From positions 1 to 39,593 of the IMG/VR virus record IMGVR_UViG_3300037231_000294: a stretch of DNA of 39,593 nucleotides; one strand, written 5' to 3'. This document shows positions 21,743 to 30,055 of this stretch, piece by piece. Both the position numbers and the translations under genes were made by a program. The first letter of the stretch is position 1; each line of letters begins with the position of its first letter. This stretch comes from a virus. The notes under the pieces were generated by a model that had not been told where the DNA came from, searched no databases, and was given only the letters and a program-made list of their open reading frames with translations.

Positions 21743-23728
21743 CTAGACGAGCTGGTCGAGGAGCACCGAGAAGGCCTGCGGATAGGTGCAGTTGGAATCA
21801 ACCAGGAAGCTGGCGATGATGTTGATCATTCCCTGCCGTGCCGAGGTGTATGGGTCGAGGACGATCTCCATCGCGCCCCACTCGGCGATCGTGAGAGCGG
21901 AGAAACTTCCGCCGACGGCCGCGTGACAGTCTGCGGTGGAGGTGCCCTTGGTGAGCGTCTTCGGCAGCAAGTTCGACCATGCCGCGTCGTGCCCATTGAT
22001 GCGGCCCTTGCCGTCCGCCCCATAGGTGAAGGTGGGCAGCGCGATGGTGTTGCCGAGTTCCGGCTGGCCGGCGAGATAACCTGCAATCTCCGGGGTCAGC
22101 AGGTACTTCTGCTCGCCGATCGCAGCGTTGGCCACATAGCATGCGGTCAGCATGTCGATGTAGTTCTGCTTGTCCGGCGTGCCGCCGTTGGCGCCGATCG
22201 CCACAACATGGACGCCCGTGGTGCTGAGCAGGCCGGTGGGCTGTGTTCCGCCCGAGCCCTGCAACGCCGCGGTCTCGATGCCGATGGCCGCGCGCAGGAT
22301 AAGCGCGTTGCGCACCTTAGCCTCGATGTCGATCGAAGACTGGACCAGCAACTGGCGGGACCAGCTCGTCGAGCCGATCGCCTGGAGCGGGCTGAAGTAC
22401 ACCTGTCCGAAGGTCGGGTCGACATCCGCGTTGTTGGCACCCGGATTCTCCCCAACCCAGTTGAAGCCGGCATCGCCGGTCATCTTGGGCAGTGCGAAGT
22501 TCGCCGTGCAGCCGCCCATGAACTCCGCGCCCAACCCGGTGAGCCGAAGCGCCGGGCGGAGGAAGTCGAGGAAGCTGATCAGCTCGGTGGCCACAGTTGC
22601 GCCGCCGGCCGTGGACGTTCCGGTGTAGAGGCCCGCGCGGGTGCGCGATGCCTTTTCCTCGGAGGTCATACGGAAGATGTTCTGCATGGTGGGGACGAAG
22701 ATGCCGCCGGTGTCGCGGCCGAGAGACTTGCCGAGTGCCTGCGATACCTCACGCTCGAAGCTGGGCTTCTCCGCGTCGCGATCGCCGCGCATCACGGCCA
22801 GGAAGTCGTAGGCGCGGGCTTCCTTGTCGGTGAGGACCACGGGGCCGCCGGCGTTGGCGACGACTTCCTTCGCGCGCTTGCTTTCGAGGACCTGCGCGGC
22901 GACTGCGTCGCGGGTCAAGCCCTCGTTGATGGCCTTGTCGAAGAGTTCGCGGGTGAGAACGTCGGGAAACTGGCGGAGCAAAAGGCCGATGCCGGCAACG
23001 CGCTCTCGCTCGGTCTTGAGGGCTTCGGTGTGATCGGCGACGACTGCGATGATGGGTTCGGGCATGTGAATCTCCTGGGTGCTGCGTGCGGCCGGGGCCG
23101 GTGGATCCGCCGGCATGCCTGCAAAGCGCACCGGGTAAAGGGGAATTTTTGTGAGGTCGCGGCCGACGCCGACCGTTGGGTCCGCGGGCACTGCGACGAG
23201 AGAGACTTCGACCGGCTCCCATGAGCTGGCCTCGAAGGTTCCTAGATAGTCCGGATCCTCATCGTCGGCAGCGTTGAAGTCTTCAATGCGGTTTTCGTCA
23301 TGGACGAGGTAGCCGACTGAGACCCAGGGGAGAGTGGCTTCGCGGACTTCGGTGGCTGTGTCTTTGCCGAACTGAGTCGTGTTGAATCGAGCATTGCCGC
23401 GGCCTCCTTTGCTGTCGATAACGCCGTCCTGCAGGATGCCGGCGCGCTGGTTGGGATCGTGATTGACGAGCAGAGCGATGCCGGGGTCGGTGAGACGATC
23501 GGTGATGACCGCGCCGGCGGCGTGAGAGAGAATTTCGTTCCACCACATGCCTCCCCACGTCATCCGCTTTACCGGATTGGGTGAGGAGAAGGTGAGCGGG
23601 ACGAGGCCGCTGGCTTCGTCGGCGTCCGAGGCTTTGCCCGCGCGCACAGCGAAGGCCCGGTATTGCATGGGCAGCTTGTCAGGGAGAGCGCGCTTGATCG
23701 ATTTCGGAGCCACTGCGGGTTCGGGCAT
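21743..23728 (-). CDS. Fused prohead protease and HK97-type major capsid protein (661 aa)
   Basis: Residues about 20-200 are an HK97-type (S78/U35) prohead protease: His90 (LLVNHDP), Ser137 (PWVSVGY) and Glu174 (EPVEVSLVAVP) match its catalytic order. Residues about 222-320 form a helical scaffold-like region (EALKTERERVAG). From about 330 comes the HK97-fold major capsid protein (FRMTSEEKASRTRAGLYTGT; NWVGENPGANNADVD; GSTSWSRQLLVQSS). The ATG at 23728 has no clear ribosome-binding site. The in-frame ATG at 23065 (residue 222) has AGGAG at ideal spacing and would give the capsid part alone (440 residues). Both starts read MPEP. The fusion would thus be a minor product and free capsid protein the major one. 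Confidence 0.85.
   Translation of the reverse strand: MPEPAVAPKSIKRALPDKLPMQYRAFAVRAGKASDADEASGLVPLTFSSPNPVKRMTWGGMWWNEILSHAAGAVITDRLTDPGIALLVNHDPNQRAGILQDGVIDSKGGRGNARFNTTQFGKDTATEVREATLPWVSVGYLVHDENRIEDFNAADDEDPDYLGTFEASSWEPVEVSLVAVPADPTVGVGRDLTKIPLYPVRFAGMPADPPAPAARSTQEIHMPEPIIAVVADHTEALKTERERVAGIGLLLRQFPDVLTRELFDKAINEGLTRDAVAAQVLESKRAKEVVANAGGPVVLTDKEARAYDFLAVMRGDRDAEKPSFEREVSQALGKSLGRDTGGIFVPTMQNIFRMTSEEKASRTRAGLYTGTSTAGGATVATELISFLDFLRPALRLTGLGAEFMGGCTANFALPKMTGDAGFNWVGENPGANNADVDPTFGQVYFSPLQAIGSTSWSRQLLVQSSIDIEAKVRNALILRAAIGIETAALQGSGGTQPTGLLSTTGVHVVAIGANGGTPDKQNYIDMLTACYVANAAIGEQKYLLTPEIAGYLAGQPELGNTIALPTFTYGADGKGRINGHDAAWSNLLPKTLTKGTSTADCHAAVGGSFSALTIAEWGAMEIVLDPYTSARQGMINIIASFLVDSNCTYPQAFSVLLDQLV
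23063..23080 (-). promoter_or_regulatory. Strong internal ribosome-binding site and start for the capsid protein
   Basis: On the minus strand AGGAGATTCAC precedes an in-frame ATG at 23065 inside the protease-capsid gene. The upstream start at 23728 lacks such a site. Internal initiation would make much more capsid than protease fusion, the ratio a prohead needs. Confidence 0.7.
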
Positions 23729-23756
23729 GTCGCAGTGATGATTAGGGGCAACCCGT

Positions 23757-23769
23757 GAAATCGGTCAAA
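23757..23769 (-). promoter_or_regulatory. Shared upstream element, copy ahead of the protease-capsid gene
   Basis: On the minus strand this reads TTTGACCGATTTC, 29 bases before the ATG at 23728. The text from 23758 to 23800 aligns over about 40 bases with 15241-15280. Confidence 0.4.
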
Positions 23770-23847
23770 TTGCGGCAGAATTCAACGCATGGCTGGACCT
23801 ACAACGCGCCGCCGCGAGATGGGTGATGGGACAGCATGGCGAGATTG

Positions 23848-24060
23848 TCAGTGCTTGCGGCGGTTAGATCTCGATCGCTGCGAGGCGCTGCGCGCGCCGT
23901 GGGTGCGGCGAAACTGGAACGCGCGCATCTCGGTGGCCAGCTCAGCCCGGCCCATGTGACGGCGAACGCCGGGATCGGCCGGGACCGGAACAAACGAGCC
24001 GCCGAGGCTCTTCAAAATACTCATGAACGCCGCAAACATACCTGCTCTTACTCTTGCCAA
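23848..24060 (-). CDS. Small basic hypothetical protein (70 aa)
   Basis: The frame has GC-rich third positions and starts at a TTG at 24060 with GAGAGG six bases upstream; an internal ATG (MSILKSLGGSFVPVPADPGV) is the alternative. The C-terminus is strongly basic (RTHGARSASQRSRSNRRKH). It lies between the small membrane protein after portal and the protease. A + strand frame from 23790 covers part of the same bases but has poorer codon positions. No family is recognised. Confidence 0.5.
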   Translation of the reverse strand: MARVRAGMFAAFMSILKSLGGSFVPVPADPGVRRHMGRAELATEMRAFQFRRTHGARSASQRSRSNRRKH

Positions 24061-24079
24061 GTGGGGCCTCTCAGTTCGT

Positions 24080-24229
24080 TTAGTGCCCGACGCCGTTGAA
24101 GGTGCCGATGGGACGCGCCACCGGGTGGTGGGCGTCGATGATGATGCCGCGGTCGCTGTGGTGCGCGAGCAGCAGAGCTGCAGCCAGCGCGATCGCGGCG
24201 AATACCTTGAGCAGAAAAAAGTGGTGCAT
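24080..24229 (-). CDS. Small single-span membrane protein after portal (49 aa)
   Basis: The ATG at 24229 overlaps the portal stop (TGATG) and has GGAGG eight bases upstream. The product MHHFFLLKVFAAIALAAALL, then LAHHSDRG, has one hydrophobic helix followed by a His-rich hydrophilic tail. A membrane protein within the head genes is unusual. It could be a small accessory lysis or exclusion factor. It was found by following the coupling signal. Confidence 0.6.
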   Translation of the reverse strand: MHHFFLLKVFAAIALAAALLLAHHSDRGIIIDAHHPVARPIGTFNGVGH

Positions 24230-25797
24230 CAGTTTGCCTCCCCGTTGTCTTTCGGCTTGGTCCCGCCGGCTCCAGCCTCCGTGCTGTCGGCCGCTGTGTC
24301 GGTTGCGGTGTCGGCGATGCCCTTGGTGTCGGTGCCCAGCTTCGCGCCAGAGGCCTTGATATAGGCCTGCTCGTACGCGATCTGGTCGATGGTCGGTTCG
24401 AAGTCGTTGCCGTCCTCGGCCATCTGCTGCGATTGCGACTCGTAGCCGTTCTGCACCGCGAGCAGCGCTGCCTGCTGATCCTTGAGCGGATCCACCCAGG
24501 GCCAGCCGCGCGCGTGAAAGGTCGCGAATTCGAAGAGGTCCGAGGGCAGGCCGTCGAACTTGATCTCGCCAGAAAGCCAGGAATTCTCCAGCCATTTTTC
24601 GAAGATGGGGCGGAGCCAGTTCTCTTTGAAGACGTCCTGCTCGACGCGCCAGGTGTCGCGTTCATCGAGCAGGCCGGCGCGGATGGAGCTGTAGTTCACG
24701 CCCTCGCGATCGTTGGCCAGGCTCTCATAGCTCACGTCCAGGCCGGCGCCGGCGAGACGCATCAGCGACTTCATAAAGTAGGGGAAGGCCTGGGTGGGAT
24801 GATTCGCGTCCCAGGCCTTGAAGGTGACGCCGGCGGGGAGCTGCTCGAGCATGCCGGGCTCGGACTTCATGGCGATGTTGTTTTCGCCATCGCGGGGCCC
24901 GGTGTAGTTCTCATCGGTGGCCGCGGCGGATTCAAAGAAGCCCTGTTTCTCGGCGGCGGTGCGCGCGGCGATGATCTCGGCCTCGCTGTATTTGCCGATC
25001 ATGTGGATGGCAACCATCGAGGGCGCCATCTCCGGATAGCCGCGGGTCTGGCCGACGCGCTGCGAGAAGAACAGGTGCGACATTTCAGCGGCCGGGACCT
25101 GGATGCGGAACTGGGGCGCCGTGGAGTACTCGGCCGGGTGCCGCTTCCAAAGGTGGTAGCTGATCGGCTTGCCGAAGGGATCCGTTTCGATGCTCATGCG
25201 GATCTGGTTGCCGTTCGCCATCTGATACATGAAGTAGTTCAGGTCGAGCTGGTCGGGGTCGAAGAACTGCAGCGCGAAATTGAACGGATTCTGGTCGTAA
25301 GTGACCATGCGCGTGAGGCACTCGCCGTCGCGCTTCCACTGCTCGATCGCGAACCGCTGGGCCTGCGCCAGGCTCATTTTGCCGGTGACGGTGCAATTCT
25401 CTTTGCGGCTCCACTGCGCCCAGGCTTTCTCGATGTCCTGGCTCAGCTTTTTGTTGACTTTCTTCCCCTTTTTCATGGGGACCTTCATCTGCAACTGAAT
25501 TCCCTTGTCGCCGGCGATGTTCTTCTGGCACATGCGTAGGTATTTGCGGATGAGCGGGTTGTTTGTGCTGAGGCGTCGGGCGCGGCCACGCAAGCCATAG
25601 AGGTTGGCCCAGAGGTCGAGGTCGGCCGAGCTGTTGGACGTGCCCCAGTCTTCGGTAGTGCGGGTGACGCGTGCAGCTCTGAAATTGTTGTCGCGGGTGC
25701 GCGCGGCTGTAGCTGCTGCGGCGGCGAAGGTGTTGCGCTGCTCGGTCATTGCCGCGCGAGCGTCTGAAAGATCGATGACACAAAGGTCACTCGCCAC
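24229..25797 (-). CDS. Portal protein, lambda gpB-like
   Basis: This 522-residue subunit belongs to the dodecameric portal through which DNA is packed and leaves. Features of the lambda-type family are visible: the N-terminal RRLSTNNPLIRKYLRMCQKN, a middle section FDPDQLDLN followed by GNQIRMSIETDPFGKPISYH, then HLFFSQRVGQTRGYPEMAPS (typical family signature) and a C-terminal acidic Ala/Thr-rich tail. The start is the GTG at 25797, overlapping the gpW-like gene by 11 bases; an ATG 16 codons in is possible. The order terminase, W, portal matches lambda A-W-B. Confidence 0.92.
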   Translation of the reverse strand: MASDLCVIDLSDARAAMTEQRNTFAAAAATAARTRDNNFRAARVTRTTEDWGTSNSSADLDLWANLYGLRGRARRLSTNNPLIRKYLRMCQKNIAGDKGIQLQMKVPMKKGKKVNKKLSQDIEKAWAQWSRKENCTVTGKMSLAQAQRFAIEQWKRDGECLTRMVTYDQNPFNFALQFFDPDQLDLNYFMYQMANGNQIRMSIETDPFGKPISYHLWKRHPAEYSTAPQFRIQVPAAEMSHLFFSQRVGQTRGYPEMAPSMVAIHMIGKYSEAEIIAARTAAEKQGFFESAAATDENYTGPRDGENNIAMKSEPGMLEQLPAGVTFKAWDANHPTQAFPYFMKSLMRLAGAGLDVSYESLANDREGVNYSSIRAGLLDERDTWRVEQDVFKENWLRPIFEKWLENSWLSGEIKFDGLPSDLFEFATFHARGWPWVDPLKDQQAALLAVQNGYESQSQQMAEDGNDFEPTIDQIAYEQAYIKASGAKLGTDTKGIADTATDTAADSTEAGAGGTKPKDNGEAN

Positions 25798-26404
25798 TGA
25801 AATGCACCGCTACGGAGGTCGGCAGCTCATACTCGCCGCGGTCCGCCCTTTCCTGGCGCACGATGCTGGTGTACAGGCTGCGGAGCTGAGTCAGCTCCGG
25901 GACGCTGTAGCGACGCAGCATGCGGCCGTTGATGGTGTATTCCTGCACGCCGTCGTTGCCCCGGCCGGCGAGCATGAGGTTGATATTTTCGAGGGCCTTC
26001 TCGGCGTTCGATCGCGTGTCCTGGGGTGCGCTGGCATCGAGCAGGTCGAGGGCTATGATCACTCGGCCGAGCGCGACCGTGAAACGCTGTACGGGCACAT
26101 CGCCAGAGGCGGCGAGCTGGACCGCGGCGATCCACTGATACGGCCCGGCGGTCCAGGTCTGGGTCTCGGAGCTGGGGACGACGATGTTGAACTGGTCGCC
26201 GGTCGAGGTGATGTCGCCGGGCGAGACCACGAAACGCTTGGTGGGCGAGTTTAGGACATAGGTGAGCACCCATCCGGCCGTCGCCGGGTACTTCTCAAAG
26301 CTGCGCGCCCAGGAGAGGGTGTCGCCGGCGATGAAGTTGTGAGGTTCGGGCTCGCGGGGATGATCAACGAACTCGATGTTGTAAGGAAAATCCCCGATCG
26401 ACAT
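25787..26404 (-). CDS. Head-tail joining protein with gpW-like C-terminus (205 aa)
   Basis: It lies between terminase and portal, where lambda has W. The C-terminal half (VQEYTINGRMLRRYSVPELT, QLRSLYTSIVRQE) has the helix-hairpin-helix pattern of gpW (strand pair with R-R, then S-x-x-E-L-x-x-L). The N-terminal half is an added beta domain (GDTLSWARSFEKYPATAGWV), so the protein is about three times the length of lambda gpW. The start is the ATG at 26404; a TTG at 26431 lies inside the upstream element. The ribosome-binding site is weak. Confidence 0.65.
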   Translation of the reverse strand: MSIGDFPYNIEFVDHPREPEPHNFIAGDTLSWARSFEKYPATAGWVLTYVLNSPTKRFVVSPGDITSTGDQFNIVVPSSETQTWTAGPYQWIAAVQLAASGDVPVQRFTVALGRVIIALDLLDASAPQDTRSNAEKALENINLMLAGRGNDGVQEYTINGRMLRRYSVPELTQLRSLYTSIVRQERADRGEYELPTSVAVHFSGE

Positions 26405-26426
26405 GCCTGAGTTGATAGCGGTTATC

Positions 26427-26442
26427 GTCAAAAATGGTCAAA
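26427..26442 (-). promoter_or_regulatory. Shared upstream element, copy ahead of the gpW-like gene
   Basis: On the minus strand this reads TTTGACCATTTTTGAC, 23 bases before the ATG at 26404, in the only gap (about 90 bases) between terminase and the head genes. TTGAC is repeated within it. Confidence 0.4.
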
Positions 26443-26497
26443 GATGGGTGATTTGGGCACAAAGATCATGAAAAAGCGAAGGAATAGAGAATGCGAG

Positions 26498-28531
26498 CTA
26501 GCCGCGGTCCCAGTCGCCGGCCCAGCTCGTCGGCTTCGCGAGGGTGCTGCCTTTTTTGCGCACGCCTGTAATGATAGGAATGCCGTCGGCGGGGACATCG
26601 GGGGCTAGTGGGACAGTCTCGGGAGGGCTGGCCGACACGTCCCGCGTATCCCCAACCGACGGCTTCCCTGCTGCCTTCTGCAGATTGCCGGCGATCGCGT
26701 CCCAGTCGCGAGCCCGGATATTGAGGTCGTCGAGCGCGGCCATGGCCAGCACCCTGCAATCGAGCGCCTCGTTGCGCTCCTGCTTTTTGACCCACTTTCG
26801 AACCGGCGTCATCCCGTCCATCTCCGAGACCAGCTTCTCGGCGGTGAGCTGCCCGAAGTAATCGCGGTCGTAGGTCTTGCGCTCGATGACGGCGCCCTGC
26901 TCGTTGCGATACCCGGACGGAAAGTGGCAGTAGGCCGGTCCAATCTCCTCGACCTTCAGGTTGGCGTACAACGCCTCCTTGGCGGTGTCGATGCCGACGA
27001 TGCGTAGCTCCACGCGCGACGTGTGGGCCCGCTTGGCCCGCGGCCGGGTGAGAGGTACCGCCGGGCCCGCCATGCCCTTGGACGCGAACACGCGGCGCAC
27101 CTGGCGCGGCCGGCAGAACTTATACACCTGGGCGGTGTGATAACCGGAATCGATAAAACCGCACGCGATGCGGAGCCTGGCTCCGGACTCATGGAGGAAG
27201 GTGCGCTGCAGCAGCTCGTCGACCGGCGCCCACGCCTCAGCCATGGCGGGATTGCCGCGGAAGATGAAGTAGTCGATCGACCAGGATTGGCCATCGCGGC
27301 CCCAGCCCACAACCTCGCCCTCGATGCGATCGGCCTGGACGTCGATGCCGCAGGTGAGGACCAGGGCGCCGGCCGGAACCTCGGCGGCGTAGATGCCGCG
27401 GCGCTTCATCAGGGTGGTGTCGTCGACGCTTTCGCCGAAGGCCTCGTAGGTGCGCGCGAGCCGGGTGTTGATGAACGCCTTGCGCTGCTGCGGGTTTTTG
27501 TACGCCTTCAGCCAGTCGCCGATCAGGGACTCCCAGGTCTTCCAGGGCGAGTAGAGAACACTCAGCGAGAAGCCGGCCGTCTTACCATCGCCGCCGCCGG
27601 GGTTGGTCTTGCGCCAGCGCGCGGTACCGCCGGCCTTGGCGTCTCGGATCATGTCGGGCTTCTCGACTTCGAGGATTTCGCAGCCCTGTACGCACACGTA
27701 ATAACACTTACTCGGCTCATGCTTCGTCGCACTGCCGCCGCTGTTGGGGCCAGGCCACTTCAGCGACTCCCAGACAAACTCCTGGTAGGTGCCACAATGC
27801 GGGCATTGGACCTCGTAGACGCGCATATCCGAGTTGGCAAGCAGCTTTTCGATGCGGCTGCTGCCCTTGATGCCCGGCGTCGACGAGTAGGCTTTGAACC
27901 GGTTCCAGAAGTTCGTGGTGCGGGCGTCAGCGATGGTGATGGGGTCGCCCTTGGTCCCGGACGAGGCTGGGAAGTCGTCGACTTCATCGCAGAACAGGAT
28001 GCGCGCCGGCCGGCTGGCCAGCGTGCTGGGTGCGTTGGCGCCGGCCAGGGCTAGGAAGCCGCCGGGGAACTTTTTCTTCAGGATGGTCGCGTTGCTCTGC
28101 CGCGTCTTGGAGCTACCAAAGAGCGGGGCGAGCGCCGGGGTGTCGCGGATCGCGGTGGCGATGCGCTCCTTCGAGAGGTCCTCGGCCAGCGTCTTCGTCG
28201 GCATCACCCAGAGGATCGGGCTCGGCGCGTGGGCGACGAAGTACCAGAGCATATTCAGCTCTGAGGCGGTCTTACCGCACTGAGCGGCGATCATGTAAAC
28301 GGCGGATTCGATGCCTGGCTCGTTGGCGCAATCCATCATCTCGCGCTGGTAGGGCGCGCGGTCGGTGGACCACTGACCAGGCTCGGAGGCGCCTTCGGGC
28401 GGGAGGCGCGCGTTGAGGTCCGCCCACTCGGAAACTGTCAGCTCCGCCGGCGGAGTGAGTAGGGAGAGCGACAGGGCAACGGCGCGGCCGAGGGCGGCGA
28501 GCGACTCGGCGCTGGATTGGAAGCTAGGCAT
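26498..28531 (-). CDS. Terminase large subunit, lambda gpA family
   Basis: This 677-residue packaging motor and cos nuclease has a GpA-family start (VSEWADLNARLPPEGASEPG), a Walker A variant AAQCGKT at 82-88 and Walker B ILFCDEVDD at 178-186, with DE at 182-183. Two CxxC pairs (QCPHCG) follow. The nuclease domain begins at about 405 (CGIDVQADRIEGEVVGWGRD) and carries further acidic motifs (CGFIDSGYHTAQVYKFC). AGGAG lies four bases before the ATG at 28531, which overlaps the TerS stop by 8 bases. Membership of the gpA family predicts cohesive (cos) ends. Confidence 0.93.
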   Translation of the reverse strand: MPSFQSSAESLAALGRAVALSLSLLTPPAELTVSEWADLNARLPPEGASEPGQWSTDRAPYQREMMDCANEPGIESAVYMIAAQCGKTASELNMLWYFVAHAPSPILWVMPTKTLAEDLSKERIATAIRDTPALAPLFGSSKTRQSNATILKKKFPGGFLALAGANAPSTLASRPARILFCDEVDDFPASSGTKGDPITIADARTTNFWNRFKAYSSTPGIKGSSRIEKLLANSDMRVYEVQCPHCGTYQEFVWESLKWPGPNSGGSATKHEPSKCYYVCVQGCEILEVEKPDMIRDAKAGGTARWRKTNPGGGDGKTAGFSLSVLYSPWKTWESLIGDWLKAYKNPQQRKAFINTRLARTYEAFGESVDDTTLMKRRGIYAAEVPAGALVLTCGIDVQADRIEGEVVGWGRDGQSWSIDYFIFRGNPAMAEAWAPVDELLQRTFLHESGARLRIACGFIDSGYHTAQVYKFCRPRQVRRVFASKGMAGPAVPLTRPRAKRAHTSRVELRIVGIDTAKEALYANLKVEEIGPAYCHFPSGYRNEQGAVIERKTYDRDYFGQLTAEKLVSEMDGMTPVRKWVKKQERNEALDCRVLAMAALDDLNIRARDWDAIAGNLQKAAGKPSVGDTRDVSASPPETVPLAPDVPADGIPIITGVRKKGSTLAKPTSWAGDWDRG

Positions 28532-29120
28532 CGGGCTCCTGGCCGCTGGCCAGGTCGCTGCACAGAGCGCGCGCGGAGCTGGTGAGGACCCCGAAGAGCT
28601 GGTTGCGATCGCGCACGCCGAAGACCCGGCCGATCATCAGCGTCGGCCAGCCGAGGATTTTGGTCTGGAGGTTCTTCGAGGTGTCCTGCATGGCGCGCGA
28701 GACGTCCTCGACGGCGACCACCTGGCCGCGGCGCTCAGCCAGCTCCAGCTCGCGCAGGTCGGCAGTGGCGATGGCCGCGCGCAGGACCGCCTCCGCGCCC
28801 GCTTTGCGCAGGAGGTCCTGGCGGACGCGCTCGGCGTAGGTCTCGTCCCACTCCGGAGAATGGGTGGGCTCGGCGATCGGCGCCGGCGGCGGCCACGCGA
28901 GGACCTTTTTCCGTGCGTTTCCGTCGTCGTCGGCCTTCATCTTCACATACCAGGGGAGGACTTCGGACCAGGTGAATCGGCGTCCCCGCTCATCCTTGAC
29001 GGAGGGCATCGCTCTATCTTTCAGCCAGTTGCGAATCGTGCGCGGGTCGCACATGAGAAGTTCCGCGACGTCGTCGATCGCCAGAGCGTCGTGCTTCGCG
29101 GGCTGTTTGACCTTCGGCAT
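28524..29120 (-). CDS. Terminase small subunit, Nu1-like (198 aa)
   Basis: The N-terminal winged helix (IDDVAELLMCDPRTIRNWLK, then a wing with RGRRFTWSEVLPWYV) is the Nu1-type cos-binding domain, with a helical C-terminus expected to contact TerL. It is the first gene of the late leftward block and overlaps TerL. The ATG at 29120 has only a weak ribosome-binding site. The 400-base non-coding region directly upstream is where its binding sites should be. Confidence 0.85.
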   Translation of the reverse strand: MPKVKQPAKHDALAIDDVAELLMCDPRTIRNWLKDRAMPSVKDERGRRFTWSEVLPWYVKMKADDDGNARKKVLAWPPPAPIAEPTHSPEWDETYAERVRQDLLRKAGAEAVLRAAIATADLRELELAERRGQVVAVEDVSRAMQDTSKNLQTKILGWPTLMIGRVFGVRDRNQLFGVLTSSARALCSDLASGQEPDA

Positions 29121-29521
29121 CGTCGGAAACGGAAAAAACCAAAAAATAAAAATGTAGCTAAGCCAACACTGTGGTAGCGCGTCACCCGCAGCCGGCGATG
29201 TCTGGGGAGGACCCGTGCGCGAGCGGGATACTGAGGCCCTTCCTTGCATACACACACACTGTTGATGTGCGCTCATCTGCTAGCCAACACGGTGGTCTGT
29301 GTGGCTGAGTAGTTATGCCTTGAGCCTGGGAATCTGGGCAAGTGTCCGCGAACTCCTGTGGTCTCTGCATCTTTCGTGGTGTTCTCGTCCGCCGCCCGCA
29401 AAGGTATCGTGTGATCTGCCTGGCCTAATTCGCGGCCTTATGTTCGGCGCGCGGCAGTCAAACGCTTCACAACCCAACTACCCTCCTCCTATATGACGCC
29501 TTGTTCCGAACGACCTAGCGG
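29121..29521. other. cos: Non-coding region upstream of terminase: candidate cos site
   Basis: This is the longest gene-free stretch in the right two thirds of the window. It has AGCCAACACTGTGGT at 29161-29175 and AGCCAACACGGTGGT at 29282-29296 (14 of 15 matching, 121 bases apart, both followed by GT-rich text), a CA-repeat at 29249-29258 and a run of A just ahead of TerS. In lambda-type phages cos lies directly upstream of the Nu1-type gene and has spaced repeats bound by it. The nick site itself cannot be located from sequence. A late promoter may also be here. Confidence 0.5.
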
Positions 29522-29530
29522 GTGCCTCTG

Positions 29531-30055
29531 ATGGCGATGCCCGTCATGATCACGGTTGCGAAGCACGATCGCAGCTTTGTTCAACCGCAAGCTGGTCGCG
29601 TTTTGCGATCGAATCCTCAGCTCTTGTTCTGGCGTCGCTTACTCAATCACGCTGTGGATGAAGCGAAGAAAACAACCGATGGTTTGCCTTCAGATATGGC
29701 GATACTGGCGCGATGGTGGATCGCAGACCTACGTCCTGCACAGTCAGAGAAAGACGATTGGGAACGCAGTTTCGACTGCGCTTGTCACTGGCTCGATATC
29801 GATCCTGGAGCTGAGCGCAGGAAGCTGCTGCATGCGATCGATGTCGCTCTCAAAAAGGTCTGGCTGGAGATCTGGTTTCGGCTCACCTATCAGCGCCGCG
29901 CGATGGTGCTTAGCTGCGCGGGACGTCCTACAGCGATCGCTGGGCAGTTTCTTTTGCCGCTGTGCAGCGTCACCAGCTACGACGAGGTTGCTGGAATCGA
30001 GAAGCCGGATATGTTCGCCGAAATGGACGACGATTTAGAGTGTTCTCAAGTCTAG
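29531..30055 (+). CDS. Conserved-type phage hypothetical on the + strand (174 aa)
   Basis: The product is Trp-rich and helical. It contains DDWERSFDCACHWLDIDPGA, then ERRKLL, a pattern (W-x-x-S-F-x-x-x-C-x-x-L-x-x-D-P-x-x-x-R-R) I associate with small phage proteins near the early/late junction. A function is not known to me, though its position suggests late gene control. Candidate starts are a GTG at 29522 and ATGs at 29531 and 29537; I chose 29531. It converges on the early operon, overlapping the last early gene by 21 bases, and is the only + gene between 16.4 and 37.9 kb. Its base composition is less GC-rich than the late genes. Confidence 0.65.
   Translation: MAMPVMITVAKHDRSFVQPQAGRVLRSNPQLLFWRRLLNHAVDEAKKTTDGLPSDMAILARWWIADLRPAQSEKDDWERSFDCACHWLDIDPGAERRKLLHAIDVALKKVWLEIWFRLTYQRRAMVLSCAGRPTAIAGQFLLPLCSVTSYDEVAGIEKPDMFAEMDDDLECSQV

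Noticed and set aside
21923-23224. Long + strand reading frame (433 codons) across the capsid gene
   Set aside because: It is antisense to the protease-capsid gene, whose catalytic and capsid motifs are clear. The frame is open only because of GC-rich third positions.
27023-28054. Long + strand reading frame (343 codons) across terminase
   Set aside because: Shadow of TerL, which has Walker motifs and the family signature in the other strand.
28580-29276. Upstream extension of the TerS frame to a start at 29276
   Set aside because: The extra codons have no protein character and run through the AT-rich and repeat-containing non-coding stretch. The ATG at 29120 gives the normal Nu1-like N-terminus.
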